Position numbers and translations under genes: made by a program. A stretch of DNA of 64,000 bases from Patagioenas fasciata (Eukaryota > Chordata > Aves > Columbiformes > Columbidae): NCBI RefSeq assembly GCF_037038585.1, contig NC_092520.1, forward strand, positions 195,493,604 to 195,557,603, written 5' to 3'. Shown here piece after piece: positions 47,601 through 60,220 of the stretch (position 1 is the first letter of the stretch; each line of letters begins with the position of its first letter). The notes beneath the pieces are model-generated. The model was given only the letters and a program-made list of their open reading frames with translations, made no database searches and had not been told where the DNA came from.

Positions 47601-47854
47601 GCTGTTATCTTGTTTTAGCAGAATTAGGCAGTTAAAGGATTTATCTCCAAACCTACTCTAGTAAGATTATTTTCCTTACTCAAACCTTTGGCTTCACCTC
47701 TAGCAATTTCTCCATCAGTGGTGTGTTTTCCACATGAAATCATGAAGACAATATCAAGAAATAATAGTTCTTAAGTCAAGCACAAAGAATTGCTGCCTTT
47801 TGTATGCAATGATGTAATGTATTTATTAAAATTATCTCTTTTCCTCCCTGTATA
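44621..47854. other. Intergenic DNA, nothing named
   Basis: GC content falls back to AT-rich. T/G-rich tracts occur near 45075-45140 and T-tracts near 46140-46155. I find no exon with family resemblance and no recognisable mobile element. If a divergent transcript exists it would run through here. Confidence 0.5.
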
Positions 47855-48441
47855 TGTTGACTCAAAAGCAGGGTTCTTTACTCGGTGTGCAAGCAGCCGA
47901 ATATACACATGGAGTCAAGATATCATTTTATTAGGAGATTGCACTGTGGTGGAAGCTAGGGGATAAAACCACAAAGCTAGCACTCTTTTTTTCACACAAC
48001 CTGCAACATTTATACTTTCAGTTTTGGTTAGTACCTCCTCAAGTTTCTAACCCCTTTCCAGGACTGGTTAGTAATTTACATATTCTTGCACAATCATTGT
48101 CTTGGACTATGCGTGCTCACGGGTTAGGGTCTTCACCTGAGCCAGGATCTTCATGTCTGTGGGTGTGATTTTTTTTTTTTTATTTTTTTATTATAATGAG
48201 CAAAGTTCATCCAAAGGACACTCCATCTGACAGTCTCAAGATATGTGTTAAACAAATGTAACTAATTACGCATGTTCCAGGATGTTCAAACTGCAAGGAC
48301 AGCAGCTCCTGATAAGGAGTTCCTCAAATCACTCTTATCTCTGTTTAAGGAGCAGACTGACCTGGTACTGGTCCACTGCTTGCTTATCCTTAAGTTAGTC
48401 ATTGCTGACAGGATACATTCCTTTAATTGATAACAACTACA
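47855..48441 (-). mobile_element. Solo LTR of an endogenous retrovirus
   Basis: On the minus strand this 587-bp unit begins TGTAGTTG and ends GAGTCAACA, giving the TG...CA ends of retroviral LTRs. Each side is flanked by TATA (47851-47854 and 48442-48445), a 4-bp target-site duplication. Read on the minus strand it has a TATA-box-like AGTATAAATG near 48010-48020, then AATAAAAT near 47928-47935 as polyadenylation signal, then a U5-like part with GGCTGCTTGCACACCGAG near 47879-47899. No gag, pol or env sequence lies next to it, so the provirus was lost by LTR-LTR recombination. A 4-bp duplication hints at a gammaretrovirus-like (ERV1) group, but this is inference. Confidence 0.8.
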
Positions 48442-48445
48442 TATA

Positions 48446-51400
48446 GACTCCAGCCTGTTCCAGGACCCTATCTAGGCAGTGCCAACTTAATGATTGAAAC
48501 CTTAAAACAGAGGTCAGAAGTACTAAATTTGGATGTTCAATTTGGTGTCACATGGGTACAATTTCTAAGAATACTTAACATACTTACATACAATACTTAC
48601 ATATTTAGCATACACACTGCATTGATTTCAGCAGGCATTTGGCTCTCCTCATCAGATTCAACATCTCAGGTTGAGTACTCAGAAAATGAAGAATGAGCAA
48701 TTTCATGGTAGTTGTGAGCAACCTGAAGTGGTATTTACTGTCAAAACCATGATACCTTTGTGCCCTTATATAAGTGGTGTCATATGTTACAAACACAACT
48801 GTCTAATTCTTTATCCTCCTGGATTTATCAGAGTTGTATGTAGTGATTTTTGACTGAGTTGAGGATATGATAGGATGTTCACAGGAGTTATTCATATTTA
48901 CCTTTTATGTGGAGTGAGGGTGGTGCTGGAATATGTCTTAGGAGTGCTCAATTTCAAGTTCCTATTCTAGCATTTTTTGAACCTATTGAGATTGTCTGCA
49001 TTAAGAAGTTATGTATCAGGACGGATTTATATATGTGTGAGTTTGGAAAATCTCGTTATTAGCCAGCATCAGGCACTGGCCGAGGTGGTAGACATATCTG
49101 AGACAAAGCAAAGAAAACTTGTGTAGGGCTCATTACTATTTGTGAAATGATACATATGAGTTGGGTTTCTCTCAACAGAGGAGGCCATGAGCTATGTCTG
49201 ATTCTCTTGTTTGTTTGTTTTGGGGGGGGATATTGTGTATTGTGTCATGCTTCTGACTGACTTTTTCGCTTTATTTTTCCTCCCTAGAGTTTGATGTCAC
49301 CTTGCTTTTTAGTCCTTCCCCACGTAAATAAGAAGACAAGGTTTTAATTCTGAATGAGCCCATCTATTTTGGGATTTAGTCTGCTGTTAGAATCCCTAGT
49401 AATTTACTGCAAAGTTTCATCTGTTGCATACTATCTTAATCATCTACAGACCAGGTTTGTCCTCTAGAATGAATGAGGAAGAGGTACTAAAGTAATTAAG
49501 GCTGGATTTGTGTCTCATTGCTGATGGAGTTTCAACTTAATTATACTAAGGCTGAAGTGTTAACTCATTGTAAATATTGGAGATGGTTTCTTGAAGATAT
49601 ACGTGTTTGTGAGTGACCTAACTAGGAAAACAGCTTCACTCACTTTATACTTCATCACATATTACACTTGCAAGTTTTGATACTGACAGTAAGAAATTGA
49701 GAATAGAGAAGTCACTGTAAATAAAATAAACTAAGCATACTATTAAACTTCATGAAGGCAGTGAGTAACTTTTTTTTTTTTGGATGAAAGCTGAGCAGAG
49801 GGAAGGATCAGGGAATAGGAATGGGTAATGAGAGAAAGTAATGATGTATTTGCAGTAGTATTTTTTACATGGGTTATAGTGGCTTAAGCAGTTCCCTGAG
49901 TTTGTGCTGAACAAAGTATCTTCTGAAATCTAAACATCATGAGGACAACCACAGGGAGAAATTAAAAATAACACTACTGAAAATGTTGTTTGATTTGTGA
50001 AATATATTGTGTATCAGATATTTCTGTGGAGGGTACTTGGCTTTCTTTTTGCTGTGGCTACCTTTGACAAAAATCTTCAGTTCAAATAGGTGCTTTTTTG
50101 TTGCATTAACTTTCTATAAATTCGGTCTTTATCTGCTACTGAGACTTCTTCAACAGGCCTTGCAAAAAAAGAAGTCAAAATGCAATGTAAATTGTTTAAC
50201 CACAATGTTTTAAAATTCTTTGCTATGCGAGTATGGCATTTTTTAGAACTTTTCACATAGCAATTATTGTTTTGGTTTTTGATTCCTATCCGTTACCACT
50301 GACATTTTGTCTTTACCCATAACTTGGCTCAGTTATGCTATGTGAATTGACAGATGCTCCAATTCTAAACATGCAGTTTCTTTTGATCGCTAATAACTAG
50401 GGATGCTGAAGGGGCACTTCTAAACCCTGGGTTTGCTTTCCTGCTGCCTCCTTTGTGCTGGCAGTGATTTTCATCTGATGATGCAGGAAGGCAGTTCTGG
50501 GAGCTAAACAGAGAACCAGTGACTTGTTTATGAAGGGTTATTCTGATGGCAATAACCATTTGGCAGGAATAGCTTCCTATAAAGACCTTTCCAGATGGAG
50601 TTATTATGCAGAACATAATAAAGGTGTCAAACTGTAAACACTAGGAATTGAATAATTAATTCCAAAGAGGCAATGACAGGAGAAAAGGGGAATACTATTC
50701 CCTTGATTATGGCTCTGTCTGCTCTTTAGTAAACAACAATATTGTTATATGTAAGAGTGAAAATAACTCTGCTCCAAAGGTTTGTGCTTGATAAAATAGT
50801 CTCCAGTAGATATTAGGTTTGTGATTTAGGAGACCTACAGGTGAGTAGATGGGCAAGCTTTGTGCTTTTGGTGCAGCATTCTGTAATTTGGGGATTTATT
50901 TCTTTTTTTTTGGTTGAAGTATAGTTTATGTATGGTGTCATGTATATGCTTATACCGAAGTGTCTGTAGGGGTGAGCTCAAGCCCCACCTTCCATCATGC
51001 AACAGTCATGAGCGCATATAGTAGAGAGTGCCTTGTTACTGCAAAATCCCCAAGGTACCTAATGTTAAAGGATTCAAGCTAGATAGCAAAAGGGTAAGGC
51101 AGGAAGTGGGTTTCCCTGTCAATTGTGTATCTCAGTGAACTGCTTAACATACCTTTCTGTCTGCAAGTGAACGTCTACATACCTCCTATTGCAGTGGGTG
51201 ACTCCAAGCTGCAGTTCCAACAAATGATTAAATGGAAATGGGGTAATGGCCTTTGCATAGCAGCTGTACAGCTTAAAGACCACTCTGTCCAATGATATTT
51301 AAGTTTTATCTATAGATAACATTCCATAGGACTGTTTAGCAGATGCAACTGACAGAGGTATTTCTTAGCAAGTAAACTGATGTAGCTTGAGTTCTGGTGG

Positions 51401-54400
51401 AACTCTGATGATAAAAGGACTTTGTCTTTATCAGTACTATAAAAGGCATTGACACAGCCTCCAGTCTGTTTTAAAAGTCATATTTCAGTGAAGACCATTC
51501 GTTTGGATCAACATTAACTGTTTTGGAGATCTGAATGGTCATCTTACTGGTTTTATAAATACGGAACCACTTTGATTCTGAGGATGAGAAAGGTGGTATG
51601 TGCAGGAAGTAACAGCTAATGAAGCCATAAGAAGCAAAAAAACTTTGATTCCTTAACAGGCCGTGAATGTGGATGAACATGACTATTATTTCATCTTTAC
51701 TCACCCTTTTATCATAATATGGCTAAGCTTCATGATCAGAGAAATGAAAAGGAAAATGCAGACAGTTCTTCGTAACCAGAGAACAAGGAGGACGTTCAGT
51801 AAACATGTAAGGGTGAAAAGGGCCAACACTTTTCTTTTGTATTTGAACCCAAAAGGTTGATGTCCATTCTGGAATTGCCATGTAGGACTTTGGACCACAT
51901 ATCCCACTCAGTCTAGTATAAAAAAGTCAGACTTTCTGCCCAAGTATCGATAACAGGGAGATGGATCATTAATACATGGAATTGTCTTTAAATAGTTTGC
52001 AAAGATAACTCAGAAGAGGTGGAGGGACACTACACCACCTCACAGACTGGAGATAAACAGTTGTGGTTTTGTTAGCGCACTGCTGTAGTATGTCTTTTGA
52101 TACATTTGCAGGATTTTTCCCACAGTTCATGCTGTTCTGGCTTCTGTGAGGTTTATGAACAACCTTTAATTTGAGAACAATCAGCCTTGCACAGTCGTGC
52201 CTGTGAGTACTTTACCAATGCCATATACCACGATTGATGAGGTAAGTGGGATCAAAAAGCATCCCCCTTGCAGGATATGAGAACCATAACAATGTTGCAT
52301 CCTATGGGATTGTATTGGGGGGGGGTGGAATATTAATAATGCATAGATGAGTCTGAAGGTGTAAACTGTATAGAGGGGAAGCCAGACTTGAAAACGTTAT
52401 AGGGATAGATTGACTTGAGGCACCACATCACTTAGCAAGGTTAAGCAGATTTGTCATTGTGGTAGGAAGAAGACCAAGACATGCATGTTATGGCCATCCA
52501 AAACCTGTGTTGAAATGGAAAGATTCTTGCAGGTTCTGAACACGTGGAGTGGGCTCTGCCTCTTGCCCCTTTACCAGCCAGCAGTTCAGACCAGGAGAGG
52601 AATACAGACTTCTACCCAGGGAAGATCAGCACCACTGCCAATATTTAAGTGCTGTGGCAAGTCTGAGTTGATCTCTATTATTAATAATCTGTGAAATATG
52701 ATACTATGTAGATGATACACTTTAGCAATGTAGAAATGTCTCATGAAGTCTGAGTCTGCAGAGACAGAGAGGAGAATGCCAAAGCAGATAAACAGCATTT
52801 GTGTTTGTTTACATGATCCTTCGTTTTTGAAATGTTTCTCTCGAGAATTTGATAACTAATGCAGGTGAAAGCTGGCAGGCAGAAGATGTTCTTTCTGTGG
52901 AAATTCACTGTGCGGGGTGAGTCAGCTGTGGCAACTTGAATTGAAAACTTGATGCTGCCAAGTAGGAGTATGAAGATTCTGATGGGCTGGGACTGGAGCC
53001 CCATGCACATGTTGAGCCAATGCCAAAAGAGGTGGTAAGGGTCCTGTTGCCATCAAACTATGGTTCAGAGGGCCAGTTATTTTTTTGCCTGAAATTGTAC
53101 AGTATTGCAGTAGAATTTTTTCCTTCTCGTCCAAAAATGGAATGAATAATCTTTTGCGACACCAAGTCTCACTGTGAGATGGAAAAGGCAAAGGAAACAC
53201 AACTTTGAGATTATAGAACATGTGCTGAGGACTGGTCAGATGCCCCAGATAATACTACATACTGTTGTATTTTAAAATATGGGCTAACATACTAATATTT
53301 AACATGTAAGCTTGAGAATTCTGATCTGGTAGTCTGTCATAAGGTATGTGAGAGATGATTCAAAAGTGTCAGGCTCCTAATACTGAACTATATGTTGAGC
53401 TTGCCCTGATCTTTGTGCCATTGCTCTGAAGTACTGTATCGAAGAATGACATGTCCTGTGCCACAGCTTGGACAGTCCATACAAAAACTCCTTGTACCTT
53501 GTTACCAAGAATAATTGAGGATCAATAACACTGATGAACCTTTCCTGCATGCTAAATTACTAGGTGGAGACAGTGTCTCCAGTTATGGGCACCAGGAAAT
53601 GAAGCTCAGCAGTTCTTTGGAATTCTGTAGAGAATCTGAGGGGCAGGGAGGCCTTTCTGCAAGTGGATCAGAAACCTTCCATCTCAAATCCGTTAGGAGA
53701 TCAGGTCCTGGCATCACAGCACACAGTTGTGATTGATTCAGGCTGTCCTATGAGTCCTTAGTCAATCGGTTGTGGCAATCAATGATGCTTTTTCTGTCTT
53801 TTTAATTAAATCACTGTGGAACTGCCACTTCGTATTTTATCAGCATGAAGTTTAAGACCTTACACCTTATGTATGGCATGTTTTTACCAAATGTGTCCTG
53901 TGCACAGGGGAGGCAGAGCTGAAAGATGTGTCTCAAGAAAAAGTAAAGTAAGTAGATCTTACTAGAGAGAATAAAGCATGAGTTTAAACTACAAAAAAGA
54001 TGGTTAAATGATACAAGTAAGGGACATCCAGCGGTGGAATGCTGTAGTCCACCTTGCAGAAAAAAGAAATTGGAGAAGTGCCAGACTTGTGCGTCAGACA
54101 TGTTAGAATATGGACACCATCAAGTTCTCTGTGTAAAAAATTATTTCCAGTTATAAAGCATTTGTACAGCTGCAGAGCAGATACGCATGTGGATCATCAC
54201 TTAAAAGGTAAAACAACGTTTGCTATCATAAATGAGATTTTCTTATATTTATTATTAGCTTCTTGACAAAATCTATAATTTCTAGTAATTTTTATACTTT
54301 GCACAGTAAGACATGGTTTAGTATACTGCTCCCTCTTTAATATCTATGACCAGCTGAATTCCAGTGCAACAACATTAACTTGGATCAGTATGTTGTAAGA

Positions 54401-55290
54401 CTTGTGAGACTGATGTAACTGGAGAGTAATTCCTCACAGGGAAGTGCACAAATGACCAGATGGACTCTGTAGTTCATACACTCTGTCTTCTTTTTTTTTT
54501 TTTTTTTTTTTTAAATTGGAAATTGAAGTTACTGGGCCTGTCTGATCTCAACGATCTATTTCTACACTGAGTGCACTGCAGTTGCTTCTGTTTTGTTAAG
54601 AGATTAGTGTGCTGGATGGTCCCTGATGGGGAAAAAGGAGTTGGAAAGTACTTTGCCTATTCTATAGGATTTTAGCTTTCTGGATCTTAATTCACTTTCT
54701 ACAAGTAAGTAATGACAGCTGTATGTTTCTGATTTCCTAGTCATAAATTTATTGTGGGACAAATGGCTGTTGGAGGCAAGCAAACATGGTACCGCTAGAG
54801 AAAATGTAAAAATGAATTGATAAGTTGTTTTGAAGAAGTCTTTGAGTGGATGGTTGTTACAGATGAGCATGTCATCATATGTACTCTTGACCGTTTGCTT
54901 TTTACTACTCACAAGACTTGTTCTGTATTATCAGCAAAGTGTCTCAGGACGGGGTAGCTAAAAGTTGTTCCTTAAGCGTGTGGGTGCAGCTGCCTCACAG
55001 AAATGTATTGCAGTAAAACCCTCCAGATCTCGAATGTGGCTGTAATGGCTGTCTAAAAATAATATAAAACAAAGTGTGTCCTTCACAGGGCCAGCCAGAA
55101 ATAACTTGCTTTTGCTCTGTCAAAGTGTAGAACTCTTGCTAGTTAATTTCAAAGCCACAGCCTGACCCGGAGGTGATGCAAGAGCTAACTTTACAGCAAA
55201 TTTTCTACGTGCGAACCTCGAGCTTGGGCTTCTACCAAAGAAAAAATAAATATCAGTCGTTCGTAGTTTCGAGCCTTAGTTTTGTAATAA
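48446..55290. other. Intergenic DNA between the LTR and the BRD1 promoter
   Basis: AT-rich, with no supported gene. It includes a T-tract of 22 bases at 54491-54512, a G-run near 52317-52326 and a (GTTT)n-G8 block at 49207-49230 that is identical to one at 20177-20200. Reading frames are all about 100 codons or less and look random. Confidence 0.55.
54491..54512. repeat. Poly(T) tract
   Basis: An uninterrupted run of 22 T bases. No recognisable retroposed body flanks it, so the origin is unclear. Confidence 0.85.
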
Positions 55291-56600
55291 GCCGCGTTCC
55301 TTACCCCTCTTTCCCCCACACCGTTTCGTTCTCCCCACGCTGGGACGTGTGGCCGTTCTGGCTGGGGGCGGCGCGGCGCGGGGCCTGGCTGGGGCCGGGC
55401 CCGGCCGGCTCCGGGCGGGAAGGCAGTGGCCGGAGTGGCGCGTTCCCGCCCTGTCCCGCGAGGCGCGCCTCGCCCCGGCCCTACCCGCCGGAGCGCCCCG
55501 TGCCGGCTGCGGCCAGTCCCGCGCGGGCCTCAGCCACCCGAGGCCGGGGGCGGGGGAAGCGGCGGCGGAGGCCCCGCCCCGCGGCGGCAGCGGGGCTGGG
55601 CGGTGCCTGGCGCCCTCACGTCCCGTCCCTCCCGCCCTCCTTCTCCTCCCCCCTGTCGGCGCAGCGCTGTGGTGAAGCCGCATTGTTTGTGCCGAGGGGG
55701 GAGGGGAGCTTCTCAGCCCCGGGAGCTGAGCGCCGAGCCCGCAGCCGGACGACGAGCCGCGTCGCGCCTCACGAATGCGCCGCGCCCGGCTGCACCAGCA
55801 GCCCCGCACCCAGCGCCGGGTCGCTGTCGCGGGCAGCGCGGCCCTCTCAGTGCCCGCTCGTCCGCCCGCGGCTGCCGGACGCGGGGCCAGGCGGCAGCCC
55901 CGGCGGGACCTCCGCCATTAAACCGGCCGCAGCGTCGGCCGCAGAGGCGGAGCGGGAGGTCTGTCAGCCGCGCTTCAGCGGCTCCCACAGCGTGAGTGAA
56001 GCCGGGCGGGCGGCGGGGGCCGGCGGTTGGGGGCTGCGGGGACGGGAGCCGGCGGGTCCCGCCGCGGCGAGGCGGAGACCGGCTGGGGGAAGGGTAGGGC
56101 GGGCTGGGCACGGCAGCGGGGGAGGGCGCGGAGGGGAGAGGCGGGCGGGGGGGAGCGAAGCGCGGCGGTCTGGGGGAGGGCGCCGCTCGAGCTGTTTTGT
56201 CAGCCGCCATATTTGTGGGCCGAGTATTTTCGCGGTGGGGAGGGAGGTGACTGTTGGGAAGGGCTGGAGATGATGGGCCTGGGCAGGAACCATCGTCCCG
56301 GGGGCCGGGAGGGGGGAATGCCGGGGCCGGGCAGGAACCATCGGCGCGGAGGGGTGTGTGCACGCTGGAGGCTTCTGGGCGTGGGCAGGAAGTGTTCGCG
56401 CAGGACCGGCGAGGGCGGGCCCGTGGGCAGCCCCGAGCTGGGCGGCGGGAGCCGGGCCGGTAGCCGCGGTGACTGTGCTGTCCCGGGGCAGCGCAGCCGC
56501 TGCCGGCGGCGGTTTCCTCCCGCTCGGGGGCAGAGCGGCTGTGGCGATCCCGCGTCAGTTGGCCGTGCCCGGGCCGGCTCAGTGGGGTACGTGAACACCG
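55290..56600 (+). promoter_or_regulatory. BRD1: CpG-island promoter of BRD1
   Basis: About 1.3 kb of GC- and CpG-rich sequence, upstream of and in the right direction for BRD1. YY1-like motifs are seen in the minus orientation at about 55911-55920 (CCGCCATTAA) and 56202-56213 (GCCGCCATATTT). A splice donor GTGAGT at 55992 ends a likely first exon inside the island. Frames of 300 or more codons on both strands here are a composition effect. Confidence 0.75.
55650..55991 (+). other. BRD1: Inferred noncoding first exon of BRD1
   Basis: A clean donor, CCACAGC/GTGAGT, ends this exon at 55991 and pairs with the acceptor at 60219-60220. The transcription start is not determined, so the left edge is only an estimate. 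Several alternative donors exist in this GC-rich block. Confidence 0.4.
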
Positions 56601-59600
56601 GTTCTTCGCATTCCCCTGAGGACATTGCTTTTGCTCCACAGCTGAAGTTGTGGGGGATATCCGGCCCGTATGCGTGTAAGCGCTCTTTGCTTACTCTCAT
56701 TGTCTAGGACTAAAGAGCATTCCTGTGTCTTTCTCTTTTTAATGGTCTGCATGAAAGTGTCCATTGAGAATGGAAATTCCCTTTTCCATTGAGCAAGGGA
56801 TCCAGGGACCAAAGGCAATTTATTTGAAGAGGAGGAAGGTAACTAGGACAGAGATTGTAAAAGGAACTTGTAATCAAAAAGTATACCTTATCATACTTTT
56901 CCTGTTGGCTTTAGCTATCGTGCACTTTGATTTAAAAGTGTTTTTTCCCCTCATACCGTGCATTCCACACAAACAGCTGTCTTCCTGTACTTGGGTGGTG
57001 GTGAAGCAAAGTCTGCTGGTAACTTTTTTCCCCAGCAGCAGCTGGTGTAATTCCAGGAGAGGAAAATTGCGGGTAACTTTCCTGTTTCATCTACTGCAGT
57101 CTTTGAGTTGTTGTAAGAGGCAGAAAAGTGCTTAGAGAAATGTCTTAAAGTAATTCTGTTTTGCTGTTAGTGTGGTGTTAGTATTGAATGGAAACTGTCT
57201 TAGTTTACTCTTTTTCAAACTTAGGTACATGGCTTTCATTCCTGTGGATCTACAGGGTACTATGGGGAGGAGGGAAGAAAGATGTCTGATAATTAACTAG
57301 GAAGAGTAAACCAGTTGCCAGTCATGAATTTGCTATGCAGGAATCTGATCTTTCTCCAGGATATTTATAGGACACTTGCAAACAGAAGAATTTTGGAGAA
57401 ACAAGACATTGCTTTGGCTTCTGGAGCATTTAAGTTACTCACACTAAGTTTCTATGAAATTTGGCCTGAGTACTACCTATTACAATTATGTGTTCATTGC
57501 ATTTTGTTTGTAGCATGTCCATTCTGTGTTTAACTGTGACAGTAATTTGTTTCCTAAGTAAGCTTTATTTACAATTGAGTATTACGGAGAAGGTGCGTAG
57601 ATGTTAGCTCAATTTGTTTTTATCATTCTGGTTCATGCAGTGTATTTGACTCTTACGATAGCAGTCCTAAATCTTAAAGCAAGAATGCCTGTGTTTCTAG
57701 ATGTTTTCTTCCTGTTCTGACTGCTTTCAGCCATGCTTAAGAATCTCAGGAACAGGGAAGGATAGAGAGCTTGGAAACTTAGCATTAATGTGGTGGTGTT
57801 TTGTTTTTTTTTTTTTTTCTGTAATACTTGGTTAAGTTAGGTAGTGGAGTGTATACAAGTTGCACTATTTTTTTTTTTATTTCTGAAGGCTGCATCTCAT
57901 CCATCCCCCAGTATTTTGTTCAAAACAGTCACTATCCTGATGAGCCACTATGAACAGGTACACAACCAGCCAAGATGTAGGAAGGGACATTTAAAAAAAG
58001 ATACAGACTTCTACATCTAGACAGAAGTAAAGAACAGTGAGGTAAACATAATTCACATGATCTGTTTTTCTTGATTAGTGACTAAATTAAAGACAAATAT
58101 ATAAAAGCCATGAAACCATTCTCATCTGTAGTAGGTTGCTGTACATTGACACATCGATGTGTTTTAGCTGAAGAATCGCCCACTGTTCACAATAATAAAC
58201 TGAAATCAGGGGCCATTGTGTTATCTTTGGCCTCCAAATTGTAAAATCTATTGTGAAACTGGGAACTAACTTTTAATTTCAGCTAAATTATTACTATGTC
58301 TTTGTTTTTGGTTATTGGACCTCCTGTAGCAGTATTAGTGGTTTAAACTTTTTTTGCAGTTAATAAATCAGTATTATTTATTCCCATGTTGTTTTACAGG
58401 ATTAATTTACTAAATATTTCTTCCATACTTGTTTGAAGTGGTGAAGCCTTTTTTATTAATCTGTTGTTTACAGAGAGCAGATCAGAGGTCTGTTATGATT
58501 AAAAACTTACTGTTGTCTGATTTTGTGCTTGTGCTATAAAAACAAGTAATAAGAGTTAAGGATTATTTGTATATAAGATATATGAGCAACACAATTCTCA
58601 CATGAATTATAAAACAGCTTAGATTAGTCTTTTTAATTTTTCTGGGAAAACAAGGTCAGTTTGTGACTAGATCAGACCCTCTCAAGAACTAGTTTGAATG
58701 CTAACTGCTTAAATTATTTAGTCTTTGTGTAAAAGGAGTTCCTTTAGTACTTTGAAGGTGCACCTTTAGAGATAGGCATCATAGACTAAGCAAAAGGCAG
58801 GCTACATGGAGGAGTTTGTTATTGTTCCAGTCCTTGCTATTTTCTTCCTGAAATAGATATACTAGTCTTGAACAGTAATTGTGTTTTCATCTCTGCTATT
58901 TTTCTGCTATTTTGGCAATACATGCTAACACTAGTTGTATTATTTTAGCTAATTAACAACACTGACTTGAACTGCAGAATTTCTTGTTGGTCAGAATTTA
59001 AATGGTGAGGTCCTAATAATACTTGAAGCCAATGATTAAAGATCAAGAGTTTTTTCTGTAGCTGAGGCAGACTTTTGCTGTTTATAAATGATTTATTAGG
59101 AAGAACGGGGATAGAACTTTTAAACTTGACCTTATAGGTTGGTTTTATAGTATTTTCAACCCTCATAGGAAAAAAAAAATAAAGTGTTAAAAAGGCATAA
59201 GTGTGAAAGCTTTTACTTAGAAATTCTTTGAACAAAATGCGTGCTTGTCATGATGCTTCATGGTGGGGTGCAGATGGAGCTATCATTTTGTGCAGTATGT
59301 GGAACAATCTATTTCCAGTAAGTGTTAAACTTGAAAATTATGATAAAGAGTTTGGGATTGGATTTAAAGACAGGGAGATTTTTATCTACCCCAGTTACTC
59401 TGAGAATCACTCTTGAATAATCTGTTGAGAGAGAAGGGTGTGCATACATGCACAGTTACATGCAGGGAGCAAGTTTTCACTCTAAGTCACATCTACTTTA
59501 CAGGTGGAATATTTCGTAGTTGCAGTCCATACTGTGACATATTGAGCACTGCAGGTTCATTTGCATTCTTGTAATTTTGTAAAGAATGATAGACTTGCTA

Positions 59601-60220
59601 AGAATTGAGAAAAGTAAAAAACTAAAGGGCTGTCAAATTGCGCACTTGCCAAAGACGGAAGTATGTGTAGTTTTCCGCCTTAAGTTGTAGGTGTAGTAAT
59701 TGAGTTTTTAACAGGATTATTTCAAATTACACTGGAAAACATTGTGGGGAAAACTTACTTCTCCTTCATGATTTTGTTAGTTCTTTTGAGATCTGGAGGA
59801 AAGAAACTGTGACTGTTGAAAAAAATGTACAAACTGCAGACACCCTTAACATAATAAGAAATACTGTGTTAAAAGTTTTCTTACAAGGTAACAGGTGTAT
59901 CTTTTTTTTTCTATGGCACTTCTGAAATGTTTTTTCTCATGCAGAGGTCGTATAGATAACTCTTTTGTAGGATTTTTGTGTCAAGGGTTTTGTATAGCTG
60001 TGTTTACCAAGAGAAGCTGTTATTTCAGAGATCTATTTATCGATGTTACATTTGTACAAAACGAAGTGTGCAGTCCTATGAAGTAAGTGTGACCGGCTTG
60101 TTATTTTCATTTGAGCAGATAGGTTGAGGCCTATAGAATTGCAAGTTTTTTTCTTGCTATAGTAAAACTAATAATATGAATATTTGGAGTTCATAGTATT
60201 AACTGTTGTTCTAATTTTAG
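55992..60220 (+). other. BRD1: Inferred first intron of BRD1
   Basis: A 4.2-kb intron that runs from the CpG island into AT-rich DNA and ends in TTCTAATTTTAG at 60220. T-tracts lie near 57809-57820 and 57870-57880. No recognisable repeat or exon is seen. Confidence 0.55.

Noticed and set aside
55173-56639. Reading frames of 366 codons (+) and 308 codons (-)
   Set aside because: Same composition effect, in the BRD1 CpG island. They start in AT-rich flanks and cross the likely first exon and intron without splice logic.
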